Part shown: positions 35,312 through 44,337 of the stretch, piece after piece
How the letters are laid out: every line of letters starts with the position of its first letter
How positions within the stretch are numbered: position 1 is the stretch's first letter
Assembly (NCBI GenBank): GCA_965237875.1
Contig: CBDEGP010000002.1
Coordinates: 1,426,001 to 1,490,000 of the forward strand
Direction: 5' to 3'
Length of the DNA stretch: 64,000 nt
From: DAOUJI01 sp965237875
Lineage (GTDB): Bacteria; Chloroflexota; Dehalococcoidia; Lucifugimonadales; JAGWBF01
Program-made: the position numbers and the translations under genes
Notes under the pieces: generated by a model
What the model saw: only the letters and a program-made list of their open reading frames with translations
What the model was told of the DNA's origin: nothing
The model's database searches: none

Positions 35312-35341
35312 AGTATAGACGGAATGTTTGAAAATTGTCAA
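35312..35341 (-). promoter_or_regulatory. Promoter of the SBP-DUF1800-NHL operon
   Basis: Minus strand: TTGACA (35341-35336), 18-nt spacer, TATACT (35317-35312), about 70 nt before the lipoprotein start. Confidence 0.75.
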
Positions 35342-35660
35342 GACTGCTCCAGTTTATAAATCGAGATATGGGCGTCGGTTTCCGTGAGTATTCCATGAAC
35401 GGAGACGAGATTCCATCACCGCCTCACGACCACCGTTAGACCTCCACGTAGGCATACATGGCAAGACCGCTCCATGACACGATACACCGACCCGATTACC
35501 ACAACACTCACACGTACGGATACATTCTGTCAGTATCATTAGGGACCACCTACTCGTGTTCCCGGTAACCATGTCAAGCTCACGCTATACCTCTTGAACT
35601 TCCTCTCCATCGAATGTACTTACTAACACCACTTCGTCTATATGGCAAAGAAGCGAAGTG
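35342..35660. other. Gene-free stretch upstream of the operon
   Basis: A short minus-strand frame with a few cysteines (ECIRTCECCGNRVG) is the only open one. No family is recognised and I do not call it a gene. Confidence 0.4.
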
Positions 35661-36180
35661 TCAAGGTAACAGCGTCAGCCCGAACTCCTCCAGCAGCGCC
35701 ACCTCCACCTCCATGAGCCGCACCTGCGGCACGAGCCATGACAGCCCCTTGCCCTTGTTGGGGTGGCTGTCCTTCGGCACTCGCCACTCGACTATCAGCG
35801 GCCACGTCGGACCGAACACATCCTCGTCGTCGGGGGCAGGCTTAAGGGTCGCCAGATGGGGATACTCCCGCCGAGGCGCGGCCCAACACCGGTGGCAGCC
35901 TGACCACCGCCAGAGTCCTTCCGCCGCGCCCTGAGCACCCTGCCGGGCCTCCAACCGCGTCAGCCTCCGCTCCACCTGCCGCAGCGTTTTGGTATGTTCC
36001 TCCCGCGGAGCCTGGACCTCGCCCTCGATGGCTGTCAGGGCCGCTTCGGGTCTTTCCCTCCAGCACCCTCCATAGGTTGTTCCAGGGCTTCGTTGCGCTC
36101 CCCAGCCGAGCCAGGCCCCGACTGAAGCCCACGCTCCAACGCCTCGCGGACCCGCCAGTACATCCCGCCCCCTCTCATGC
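35661..36180 (-). pseudogene. Frameshifted hypothetical gene with coiled-coil region
   Basis: Two minus-strand frames join near 36060. The first gives MYWRVREALERGLQSG, ERNEALEQPMEGAG; the second continues EAALTAIEGEVQAPREEHTK, TLRQVERRLTRLEARQ, then DVFGPTWPLIVEWRVPKDSH and VRLMEVEVALLEEFGLTL. The Glu/Arg-rich middle looks like a coiled coil. No known family. Both halves read sensibly, so I treat it as one gene broken by a frameshift. Confidence 0.45.
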
Positions 36181-36338
36181 ACGTGGCCACCGTCCTAGGA
36201 TTCCAAACTACGATCACCCCTTCAACCGCTCCCACGCAAAAATGGCCCCGACAGCTAGGCCCATTGTCCCTGAACCCGGATCTCCGGCCTGTGCAACTTG
36301 TACCTTTTGAAGCCGGCGTTTGTTCAGCCGGCCGCCAT

Positions 36339-37100
36339 CGCCCCTTGAGCCAAAGCGCTTTCTGCAATGGGCCTAACTTCCGCTCTTGCCACCCGTTCCA
36401 GCTTCAGACAGGCGTAGATCGGCCATGTCGCCCAAACTCCACCTACTGTACTACGCCGACGCTGCACAGTAGGCTGTCCGCCATAGAGACCTTACGCGCC
36501 GGTGCGTGCACGCCCCCCTGGCGGTCGCGGCTACCGCCGGCATCGGTCCTGGCTCAGGACGTCGTCCTCGTCTTGGGGCCGTCCTCGCACGGAACATCGC
36601 CGAAGACCTCGACGTACTCCTGAACAGCGGCAGGGAGTTCCCATGGCGGCAGGCGGGGTCAGCCAACGGGGTCCCAGGGCATCTGCGCACTGCTCCACCA
36701 TCACGCATCCCCTGACCGGCCTTGCGGCATCCGCGCTTCTGCGTTCCCCAGCTGACTTCATTCAAGGGCAGGCCTACGCCCTGACACCATCGGCAGAGAT
36801 CATGCTCTCCGTCGATAATAATGGTCTCCGGGCCTCATTCGGAAATTGACCCACCGCTTCCACCCGTGACGTGCAAAATAGCAACTTTCGTAGCTGGCTT
36901 TGTCCACTTCCGCTGCCGCCGCCCCTTGAGCCAAAGCGCTTCCTGGAATTGTCCTGTAGGGGCTGATTTCCTCCTGTTTTAGCTTGCTCACGACCCAGGC
37001 AGCGCTCCGCGACCAAACTCCATTCTCTGTACTACCCCGACACCTCGCCAACGGCCATCTGCCATACGGGCCTTATAAGACAGGGTGCGCACGCCCCCCC
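36339..37100. repeat. Imperfect direct duplication (two units about 581 nt apart)
   Basis: CGCCCCTTGAGCCAAAGCGC plus TT occurs at 36339-36360 and 36920-36941. Matching blocks continue with the same spacing: GTACTAC-CCGAC at about 36449 and 37034, and a GTGC-CACGCCCCC block near 36505 and 37086. The sequence between and within has no intact gene, so the whole 36.2-37.25 kb stretch appears to be decayed duplicated DNA. Confidence 0.6.
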
Positions 37101-37255
37101 TTACGAGACATTATGCTCACCGCCGGAATCGTTCACACTGAGCGGGGGGGCCGCAACCCCAACCGGATGAAGGCGGCGCTGATAGCCGATCCTGGCATCG
37201 CGTGCGGGATGGATGCAACCATAGCAAGAGCATCCAGCGCGGACATGGAGAGAGC

Positions 37256-38866
37256 ATGGGTCCGATACAGCGAGACATACAAACCTTGAGATATCTGGCT
37301 TCGATGCCGTTTCTCGACCGGCTGGAGCTGGCCTCCGTCTCCGGCGCCGCCGACCGGACGATGCACGACGCCGTGGCCGACCTGGAGCAACGAGGGCTGG
37401 TGGCTTCGGTCCGCCACGCAACGGACCTCACAGCGTCGACCCGTAGGCTCTGCGTCACCGCCGACGGCCTGTGTTATCTGGCCGACGTGGACGGAGTGGG
37501 TGTGGACGAGATGCTCCGTCGCCATCCTGTCTCCGGTCACTGGCGGCGCATCCTGCTGGAGCGGCTGGACGCCGTCGCCGTCATCTACCGGCTGGCCTGA
37601 TCCGTCGCCGCCGCGGGAGGCCCTCTACACTTCCGCTGGTACCGCAGGGCTCCCCTGGACGCAACCATCGCTCTCGCAGACCAACGGACCCTCGGAGTCC
37701 TCAGGCAGGGGGCCACGTCCGACAGGACTGGCTTCTCCAAGCGGATCTGGCGACTGCTTGACGGGCCGCTGCCCGACGCATTGCTTGTTATCGCGCTGGA
37801 CGAGGTGCGTCTTCGCCATGCCCGGCATCTGCTGAGACGGTCTCGCGGGCTGGCGCTCCTGGCCCTGGAGAAGGACGCGGCATGGGCCACCGCCTCGCAT
37901 AGAGTGTGGACTCTGCCGTTCTCCAGCACGGCGCTGGACCTCCTCTCCGGCCTGTCCTACATAACACCGGGCGGCGCTCTGCCTGCGGAGCCGCCACTGT
38001 CGAGGCCACTGCCGCCCAACGACCTGGCGGCTCCCGACAGCGGGTTCGACGTTCCAGATCACCTGCTGCCCGCCGTCCTCAAACCGGTGCAGAAGCGCAC
38101 CCTGGACATCCTGTTCGACTGGCCTTGGATCGCAGCCAAGGAGCTGGGAGGTCTGCTGGGTGTCTCGGCCCAACGGACCTCTCAGTTGACAATCCCGATT
38201 GTCAGCGCCAGGCTGGCCCGCCGGGTGGAGATGGGAGGACACGAGCGGTTTGCCCTCACCGACTGGGGACTGGCGGTTCTGGCGCGCCGGGACCGGACCT
38301 CCGTCGGCAGACTGCGAAAGCAGTGGAGCGTGGAGTTCACAAACACAGACACTCCCGTCACGTGGCGCAAGGTCGCAGGGAGCCGGAGCAGACTGTTGGC
38401 GCGCAACATGGAGCACACTGAGGCGTTGCATGGGTTCCTCGCCCGGATTTCCAGGCAGGCCAAGCCCTCTGGCTACCGGGTCGTTCAGCTCGACCCGCCG
38501 CACCGGGCGGCGCGGCACTTCCGGCACAACTACAAGCTCCGCTCCGTTCATCCCGACGCCTTCGGCATTCTGCGGAAGGACAAGAAGACGATGCCCTTCT
38601 TCCTAGAGTGGGAGCGGCGGGCGGTGCGGCCCGGGACCATGGCGGCTCGGCTTGCATCCTACCTGCGCTACTATTCGGCCTATGACCCCGTGGACGATCA
38701 CGGAGCGCAGCCCATTGTCCTCATCGTCTTCGACGACCCGCTGGTGGAGGCGAACTTCCTCGCCATTTCCCTTCGGGCAACGCCGCGGACACGGGTCAGG
38801 GTCCCCTTGTGGGTGTCCGATAGGGAAGCGCTGGAGAAGGCAGCCAGCTTGGCGCAACCCGGATGA
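37256..38866 (+). pseudogene. Replication-relaxation family protein with one in-frame UGA
   Basis: Starting at ATG 37256: an N-terminal winged helix (TLRYLASMPFLDRLELASVS, LEQRGLVASVRH, LTADGLCYLA-like CVTADGLCYLA) ending VIYRLA, then TGA at 37598-37600. The same frame continues PLHFRWYRRAPLDATIALA, VLRQGATSDRTGFSKRIWRL, LDEVRLRHARHLLRRS and later PFFLEWERRAVRPGTMAARL to 38866 (536 codons). This is the domain order of plasmid/ICE replication-relaxation proteins (PF13814). A single nonsense codon splits it; the downstream part alone (from TTG 37781) could still be translated. Confidence 0.75.
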
Positions 38867-39039
38867 TCTGGAGCCTACGTGCACCTTTGCGTGACTTCCA
38901 TGACTCTCGACTCCATCCACTTCACTTGCCTCGGCTGCTCAGTCAACGGATCGCGATGCTTGCATAATAGACACTAACTAATTATAACTGTACTGAGCGG
39001 GCACTGTTCGAGCATTGGGCGAAGACATGGAGGCTCGGC

Positions 39040-39447
39040 ATGGCGATAGACCGGGACCAAAAGTATAGGGAGATGGCTATACGGGGCAAGTACCAGAGAC
39101 TGTATACGCACCTGTGCGGCCTTGCAACCCAGGAGTGGAGGACATCCTTCGGAGAGATCGAGTCGATCATAGGTTTCGAGCTGCCCGCGTCCGCACGTCT
39201 TCACCGGCCCTGGTGGGCAAATCAGAGCAGCGGCGACGGCCACAGTCAGGCTCTTGCCTGGAGTGTCGCCGGATGGGAGACGGCTGAGGTAGATATGGAT
39301 TCTGAGACTCTGCTGCTCAGACGGCGGCAGCGTCCAGAGGCCGTTCGCAAGCTCAGCCTTGATGAGGTGTGGCCCGTCCACCCCACGGCAGTGTGGCCGG
39401 AAGGCCTGAGTCTCAGGCGAGAGGACATTTACGAGGACAGGGTTTAG
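39040..39447 (+). CDS. DUF7662-like protein upstream of a PIN toxin
   Basis: 135 residues. RGKYQRLYTHLCGLATQEWR, TSFGEIESIIGFELPASARL, HRPWWANQSSGDGHSQALAW and GWETAEVDMDSETLLLRR form a pattern I recognise from a widespread small domain (DUF7662-like: K-Y--L--HL, F-EIE-IIG--LP-SA--H--WW-N, W---G---). Members are often next to restriction or toxin genes. GGAGG precedes ATG 39040. The stop is 7 nt before the PIN gene, so the pair may act as an antitoxin and toxin; this is inferred from arrangement only. Confidence 0.7.
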   Translation: MAIDRDQKYREMAIRGKYQRLYTHLCGLATQEWRTSFGEIESIIGFELPASARLHRPWWANQSSGDGHSQALAWSVAGWETAEVDMDSETLLLRRRQRPEAVRKLSLDEVWPVHPTAVWPEGLSLRREDIYEDRV

Positions 39448-39454
39448 CCCCCCG

Positions 39455-39877
39455 ATGTTCATAGACACCAACGTCCTCGTAAACTCCCGTATCCCTGATG
39501 CCCCTGACCACGACATCGCCAGGGCGAGACTGGAACGCGCCTTTCAAGACCCTGAACCGATGAGGATCAGCCGTCAGGTTGTACGTGAGTATCTGGCGGT
39601 CGTCACTCGGCCTCAAGCCTGGCCGGTCGCCATCACGCGCGAGGACGCGCTCGATGACGCCAACAGATTGATTAGCAGCTTCGAGATGCTTGAGGACGGC
39701 CCAGTGGTAACCGAGTCGCTGATCGCGCTGTGTCGTGAAGTTTCGGTAGGAGGACGGCAGATTCACGACGCCAACATCGTCGCAACCATGCTGGCGCACG
39801 GGGAGCGCAGGCTGCTGACGTTCAACACCGCAGACTTTCGGCGTTACGGGGACCGCATCGAGTTGGTGAGCGGTTAG
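39455..39877 (+). CDS. PIN domain ribonuclease (VapC-type toxin)
   Basis: 140 residues. The first acidic residue is in MFIDTNVLVNSRIPDAPDH; ISRQVVREYLAVVTRPQAWP carries the conserved Glu; GRQIHDANIVATMLAHGERR holds the later Asp; and LLTFNTADFRRYG carries the final N-x-x-DF. These four acidic residues form the Mg-dependent RNase centre of PIN domains. Tight coupling with the preceding gene suggests a toxin-antitoxin-like module on the putative island. Confidence 0.87.
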   Translation: MFIDTNVLVNSRIPDAPDHDIARARLERAFQDPEPMRISRQVVREYLAVVTRPQAWPVAITREDALDDANRLISSFEMLEDGPVVTESLIALCREVSVGGRQIHDANIVATMLAHGERRLLTFNTADFRRYGDRIELVSG

Positions 39878-39976
39878 CTTGATGAAGATTCCGTCCCAGA
39901 ATAATGGCTGCTACGTTGAAGAGGTCCTGTAGCATCAAGACCGGCGCCCAGGTTTCGGGGAGGGAGGATCGGAAAC

Positions 39977-40399
39977 ATGAACAAGCTCAGAGCAATCGTA
40001 AACTGGGTGCACTGTATCATGGCAGCAATCGCCATAGCCGCTTTCGCCGTCCCGATGCTGACACGACCCACAGAAGAAAACCCCACCGCAGATGCAGGGC
40101 TATTCGCACCCGTAATCGCACTATGCACGGCGGCCATATTTTTCGCACAGGCCGTGAACACCGGAGGTCTAAGAATCCGGCGAACACCGGGCATCTTCAT
40201 CGGTGTCGGCAGCATGGCCAGCGCATACCTATGGATAGCAGCGTAAGTTGGTGTACATCCAAGCGACCCGGCATTGCCGGTCGTACTATTGATACTCTTT
40301 GGAGCCGCCGCCGTTGCTACACTTGCGATACCGATTCTTGCCATCGAGGACAAACCTCAATCAAACGACCAGTCGCCCAGCGAAGGAGGCGATGACTGA
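39977..40399 (+). pseudogene. Small membrane protein gene with in-frame stop
   Basis: ATG 39977: three hydrophobic segments (IVNWVHCIMAAIAIAAFAVP, GLFAPVIALCTAAIFFAQAV, GIFIGVGSMASAYLWIAA), then TAA at 40244-40246. The frame goes on VGVHPSDPALPVV, LLILFGAAAVATLAIPILAI and EDKPQSNDQSPSEGGDD to TGA 40397-40399. The fourth helix lies beyond the TAA, so the original product was probably a four-helix protein of about 140 residues, now cut to 89. AGGGAGG precedes the start. Function unknown. Confidence 0.5.
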
Positions 40400-40544
40400 T
40401 GAAGACTCATGAACCCGTGCAGCTTTGAAGGTGAATGGTTATACATTGCGGCGACGACATAGACGTATCCGTACAAACTAAAGGCCACCGCCATTCGCTC
40501 GATTCTGCTTTGAGTTGCGTTGCGCACAGACCAAGGAGGACAGC

Positions 40545-42125
40545 ATGAAGAAGCATCTACAACCGCTTACACCGGCGGCCCTCTATGCCAGTGTCTCCAG
40601 TGACCGCCAGGACGTAGACCTGTCGGTCGCCGCCCAGCTTCGGGCGCTCAGGGACTACGCCAAAGCCAACGGATACATAGTCGCACGGGAGTACGTGGAC
40701 GAGGCCGAGAGCGGCCGCGTCGCCGACCGCCCGGAGTTCCGCAAGATGATCGAGGAGGGCGGCCAGCCCAACTAGCCCTTCCAGGTCATCCTGGTCTGGA
40801 AACTCTCGCGGTTCACTCGCAAGCGCGAGCACGCCGTCGCCTTCAAGTCCATGCTCCGCAGGAAGGGCGTCCGCGTGGTCTCCATCACCGAGCACGCCGA
40901 CGACACCCCCACCGGCAAGCTCATGGAGGCCATCATCGAGAGCGTGGACGAATTTTACTCGGAAAATCTCGCCCAGGAAGTTACTCGGGGGATGCGGGAA
41001 GCCGCCTCGCGGGGCTTCTTCCTCGGCTCCAAGCCACCCTTCGGATACAAGCGGGTCAAGGTCAGCGACGGGGCGAAGGAGCGTCCCACCCTGGAAGTGG
41101 ACCCGGCCGCCGCTCCCATAGTGCGGGAAGTGTTCGAGAGTTCCCTGCGGGGCAACGGCCTCAAGGAGATATGCCGTGAACTGAACGGCCGGGGCGTCAC
41201 CAACAGAGGCAAACGCTGGTACAAGGGCGGACTCCACTACCTGCTGACCAACGAAGCCTACACCGGCGCCGCCGTCTGGGGCAGAACCAGCAAGGGAGAG
41301 AACGACCCCGACCCGGTGCGCGTGAAGGGAGCATGGCCCGCCCTGGTTTCCAGGGAGCTGTTCGATGCCGTCCGAAATTCCCTCAAGGAGCGCGCGCCGG
41401 TGGTGCAGCGACCCGGACGGGTGGGCAGCAAGTTCCTCCTGAGCGGACTGCTGCGCTGCGGTGTGTGCAGGAACCCCTACACCGGCCAGGGGGCCAAGAG
41501 CGGCCGGTTCGCCTACTACATCTGCGGCACCCTGCACCGGGAGGGCGCGGGGACCTGCGAGGCCCGATACCTTAACGCTCCCAGGGTGGAGGATTTCGCC
41601 GTCGAGAAGGTCAGGGAGCGGACTCCGACCGAGGAGACCATTGTCGAGCTGGTGACGCTGGTGGCTGAGGAGATCAACGCGATGGCCGGTGAGTTGGCCG
41701 GTAGGCTGGAGGCGATAGACGCGGAGCTTGGGGACGTGCGGAGCAGGCTAGAGAGGCTCTACGAGGCCCTTGAGATCAGCGAGTTGACGTTGGAGGCGCT
41801 GTCGCCCCGCATCCTCTCTCTGAGGCATCGCGAGGAGCAGCTGACGGCTACGCGGGAGGATGCCGCCGGTCAGTTGGAGCAGCGGAGGGTGGAGTTGCCC
41901 ACGACGGAGGAGATCAAGGGGTACGTGGCGGACTTCCGCGAGTTCCTCCAGGAGGGGACCTTCCCGGAGCGGAAGGAGCTCATACGCAACTTCGTCCAGG
42001 GCATCGAGGTGGTGAACGACGAGGCCACGCTGACCTACACTATCCCCATGCCCTCGGACGGAGTGACCACCGAGGCGGCCTCGGTTCTCGATTTCGTCCA
42101 CTACCGCCCACCATTTCCGGCCTAA
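40545..42125 (+). pseudogene. Large serine recombinase (integrase) with one in-frame UAG
   Basis: 526 codons. Catalytic domain: ALYASVSSDRQDVDLSVAAQ (catalytic Ser in the VSS motif), EYVDEAESGRVADRPEF, then TAG at 40773-40775, then the same frame FQVILVWKLSRFTRKREHAV. Recombinase domain: PPFGYKRVKVSDG and GRGVTNRGKRWYKGGLHYLL. Zinc ribbon: LLRCGVCRNPYTGQG...YYICG...C. A coiled coil occupies about residues 370-460. GGAGGA precedes ATG 40545. The last codons (VHYRPP) are the 18-nt att core; the enzyme would insert DNA at tRNA-Val. The nonsense codon sits in the catalytic domain, so it is probably dead. Confidence 0.85.
42096..42113 (+). other. Putative attR core inside the recombinase 3' end
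   Basis: GTCCACTACCGCCCACCA, six in-frame codons of the recombinase, identical to the tRNA-Val(UAC) 3' end at 13715-13732. Only nine coding bases and the stop lie beyond it. Confidence 0.7.
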
Positions 42126-42282
42126 GCGTACTGAATTCATAACTGACCCGTGAGCCGAAGCGGTCGCTGTTTTCCTCGGCGGGACTGAGAGCCAAGGCTC
42201 CGGCCAAGCCCCGGTTCTCCCTCCTCTCCCTGTTCGGGTGGTCTCTCAGATGGGAACAGGATGATAGACGCCGGCTAGACCT

Positions 42283-42311
42283 TTGACACGTCTAGGGGTG
42301 GTTGCTATATT
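42283..42311 (+). promoter_or_regulatory. Promoter of the branched-chain-amino-acid-type binding protein gene
   Basis: TTGACA (42283-42288), 17-nt spacer, TATATT (42306-42311), leaving about 95 nt of leader before ATG 42415. Confidence 0.75.
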
Positions 42312-42414
42312 ACCAGCGCTCAAGACTGACACATACGGTGGTAGAGGGGACTTAGTATCACGATGAGGCAAGTTCCCGGGCTGCACATCAGCTAGAGAGG
42401 GTGAATTGAGGTCC

Positions 42415-43644
42415 ATGTCTTGGAAAACAACTGTCTTGCTTTGTCTGCCGGCGCTTCTGGTTCTTGCGTGCGGTTCAGATCCAACGTCAACCCCTATCCC
42501 CACTCCTGCGGCCACCGCTGAACCTGCTCCGACGAGCACGCCGCCCGCCTCCGAGGAGCCTTTCGTGATTGGAGCAATGGACGCTCTCACCGGGGTTGCC
42601 GAGTCCTATGGAAACCCCTTGCTTCGGGCCAAGCTGCTGGCTGTGGAGGAAATCAACGCCGCCGGCGGCATCAACGGCCGGCAGTTGAAGCTCATCGTAG
42701 AGGACTCCAAATGCGCCGCGCAGGATGCCATTACCGCCTACAACAAGCTGACCGATGTGGACGGCGTCAAGATCATCCTGGGCGCCACTTGCAGCGGCTC
42801 AACGCTCGGCGCGGCGCCTCTGGCCGAAAAAGAAGGCGTAGTTCTTCTTTCTGCATCCGCCACCAGCCCTGACATCGCCTCCGCTGGCGACTACGTTTTC
42901 CGCACCGCCATCAACGACCTCCGGCTGGGCATCGACACCGGCAACACCCTATGGGTCGACGGAATGCGCAGCATCGTCACCATCACCGAGGCCACGGACT
43001 ACGCGGAGGGCGCCCGCCGCACGTCCGTCGCGCAATTCGAGAAGCTGGGCGGCTCCGTGCTAGCGGCGGAAAGCTACTTTTCTGACGTGCTCGACTTCCG
43101 CAGTCAGCTTACCAAACTGTTCAACGAGAACCCCGACGCGCTGCTCCTGGCCGCTCAGGGCGAGGCCTCCGGAGGCGCCATCATCAAGCAGGCCCGCGAG
43201 CTGGGCTACGATGGCCCGATCTATGCCGAGACCGTGTCCTCGTCCCCCGATGCCCTCAGCATCGCCGGTGACGCCGCCACCGGACTGAAGGCCATTGTCC
43301 CCAACCCTGACCTGACCAGCGCCGCCGGCAAGGAGTTCTTGGAGAACTTCAAAGCTCGCTACGGCGTCGGTGCCTCTTTGCCTTGGTTCCAGGGTTCCGC
43401 ATACGACGACGTTTACATCGCCGCGGAGTGCCTGAAGCAGACCAACGACGACCAGGACGCCGACGGCTTCCGGGACTGCCTGTATAGCATTACCTGGAGC
43501 GGGGCCATCGGTGACGACTACAGCTTCGACGAGAACGGCGACGTGGTCGGACTGTCCAACGTAGTCATCGAAGTTCTGCCCACCGCAGAGCGGACTGAGG
43601 ACAATCTGGGCTATCGCGTCCTGGGACCCGCTCCCACTCCATAA
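42415..43644 (+). CDS. ABC transporter substrate-binding lipoprotein, LivJ-type
   Basis: 409 residues. Signal peptide TTVLLCLPALLVLACGSD with lipobox VLAC, a long Thr/Pro/Ala linker, then the periplasmic-binding-protein-6 fold: FVIGAMDALTGVAESYGNPL, LLAVEEINAAGGINGRQLKL, VKIILGATCSGSTLGAAPLA, VFRTAINDLRLG and LGYDGPIYAETV. It binds branched-chain amino acids, amides or aromatic acids outside the membrane. No permease or ATPase genes lie nearby. ATG 42415 is preferred; a TTG three codons upstream is a weaker option. Confidence 0.92.
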   Translation: MSWKTTVLLCLPALLVLACGSDPTSTPIPTPAATAEPAPTSTPPASEEPFVIGAMDALTGVAESYGNPLLRAKLLAVEEINAAGGINGRQLKLIVEDSKCAAQDAITAYNKLTDVDGVKIILGATCSGSTLGAAPLAEKEGVVLLSASATSPDIASAGDYVFRTAINDLRLGIDTGNTLWVDGMRSIVTITEATDYAEGARRTSVAQFEKLGGSVLAAESYFSDVLDFRSQLTKLFNENPDALLLAAQGEASGGAIIKQARELGYDGPIYAETVSSSPDALSIAGDAATGLKAIVPNPDLTSAAGKEFLENFKARYGVGASLPWFQGSAYDDVYIAAECLKQTNDDQDADGFRDCLYSITWSGAIGDDYSFDENGDVVGLSNVVIEVLPTAERTEDNLGYRVLGPAPTP

Positions 43645-43649
43645 CCCTC

Positions 43650-44012
43650 TCACTTCCCTGCAATGACTGTGCGGACTAAACTCCCCCGCTCTGTACAGTC
43701 GAGGTCAGGATGTTGCCACCCGGTCAGCCACAAATACGGTATCTGGTCCCGGCAGGCCGCCTCCAGCTTCCGGCACGAGCGCACCACGGTCATGAAACCG
43801 TATAGCCACACGCTCACCAATGCACGTGGGTGGTAGGCTGGCGCTCCCAGCAGATCACCCTCTATCTCCACCTCAAGCTCCGTCCAGCCATCCCGGTCCA
43901 AAGCGTCAACGAACTCGGCCACGAACCGCACCGGATGATCCAACGACAACAGTTCGTCAAGCGTCGGCGGCAACATCCACATCTGCTCTCGGCCCATCTC
44001 GCGAAGCGGCAT
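43650..44012 (-). pseudogene. Truncated DUF772-type transposase (IS5/IS1182 group), N-terminus only
   Basis: 120 residues: MPLREMGREQMWMLPPTLDE, LLSLDHPVRFVAEFVDALD, AYHPRALVSVWLYGFMTVVR, SCRKLEAACRDQIPYLWLTG and WQHPD. These are the N-terminal blocks of InsH-like transposases. After HPD homologs continue D-NTLWRF, but here the sequence turns into LDCTERGSLVRTVIAGK and stops. The catalytic DDE domain is absent. It begins 6 nt after the end of the LivJ-type gene, on the opposite strand. Confidence 0.75.
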
Positions 44013-44337
44013 CTTCTTCTCTCCTTTCCCAAACTCCCCACGAAGGTACATCTAACACGATACCCATTGCCAGTTCAGGCTTCTGAGACAGGCTCAGTAC
44101 AGTACGCTTAGGCCCACCAAGCTACACAAAATCAAGAGCTTTCGTGCTGAGGTCCAGTCTGTCGTTCTGATCGCTGGCCTTACGCCTCAGGTCGTTCATG
44201 TTGTCCTTGCAGAATGAACGTTATTAGGCGGTCCTGGGCGGCAAATCAGATTGATAAAAGGCCAGAGCGTCGGCATCCTGGAAATGAAGCGAGGCAGGAG
44301 ACCATTCCTGACGTGTCTGCATAACGATGCCAGTATG
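44013..44337. other. Gene-free stretch
   Basis: No supported coding region. It is flanked by a truncated transposase and a broken exported-protein gene. Confidence 0.4.

Larger units (their letters stand above)
13715..42113. mobile_element. Putative decayed integrative island in tRNA-Val(UAC)
   Basis: Bounded by 18-nt direct repeats, the left one being the tRNA 3' end and the right one inside the 3' end of a large serine recombinase gene at the island edge. Between them lie accessory catabolic genes, transposase debris, a replication-relaxation protein and a toxin-antitoxin-like pair, while the flanks are trp/tRNA genes and housekeeping metabolism. The recombinase has an in-frame stop, so the element is probably fixed. 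The repeat is seen; the island boundary is inference. Confidence 0.6.

Noticed and set aside
35354..35572. Minus-strand frame with a CECCGNRVG cysteine cluster as a zinc-finger gene
   Set aside because: It is short, has no recognisable family or ribosome-binding site, and lies in a decayed region.
37625..38551. A 308-codon minus-strand frame
   Set aside because: Opposite the replication-relaxation gene, with low-complexity composition and no motifs.
37256..38866. Selenocysteine at the UGA of the replication-relaxation gene
   Set aside because: The position is in a loop after VIYRLA with no conserved Cys in the family, so a simple nonsense mutation is more likely.
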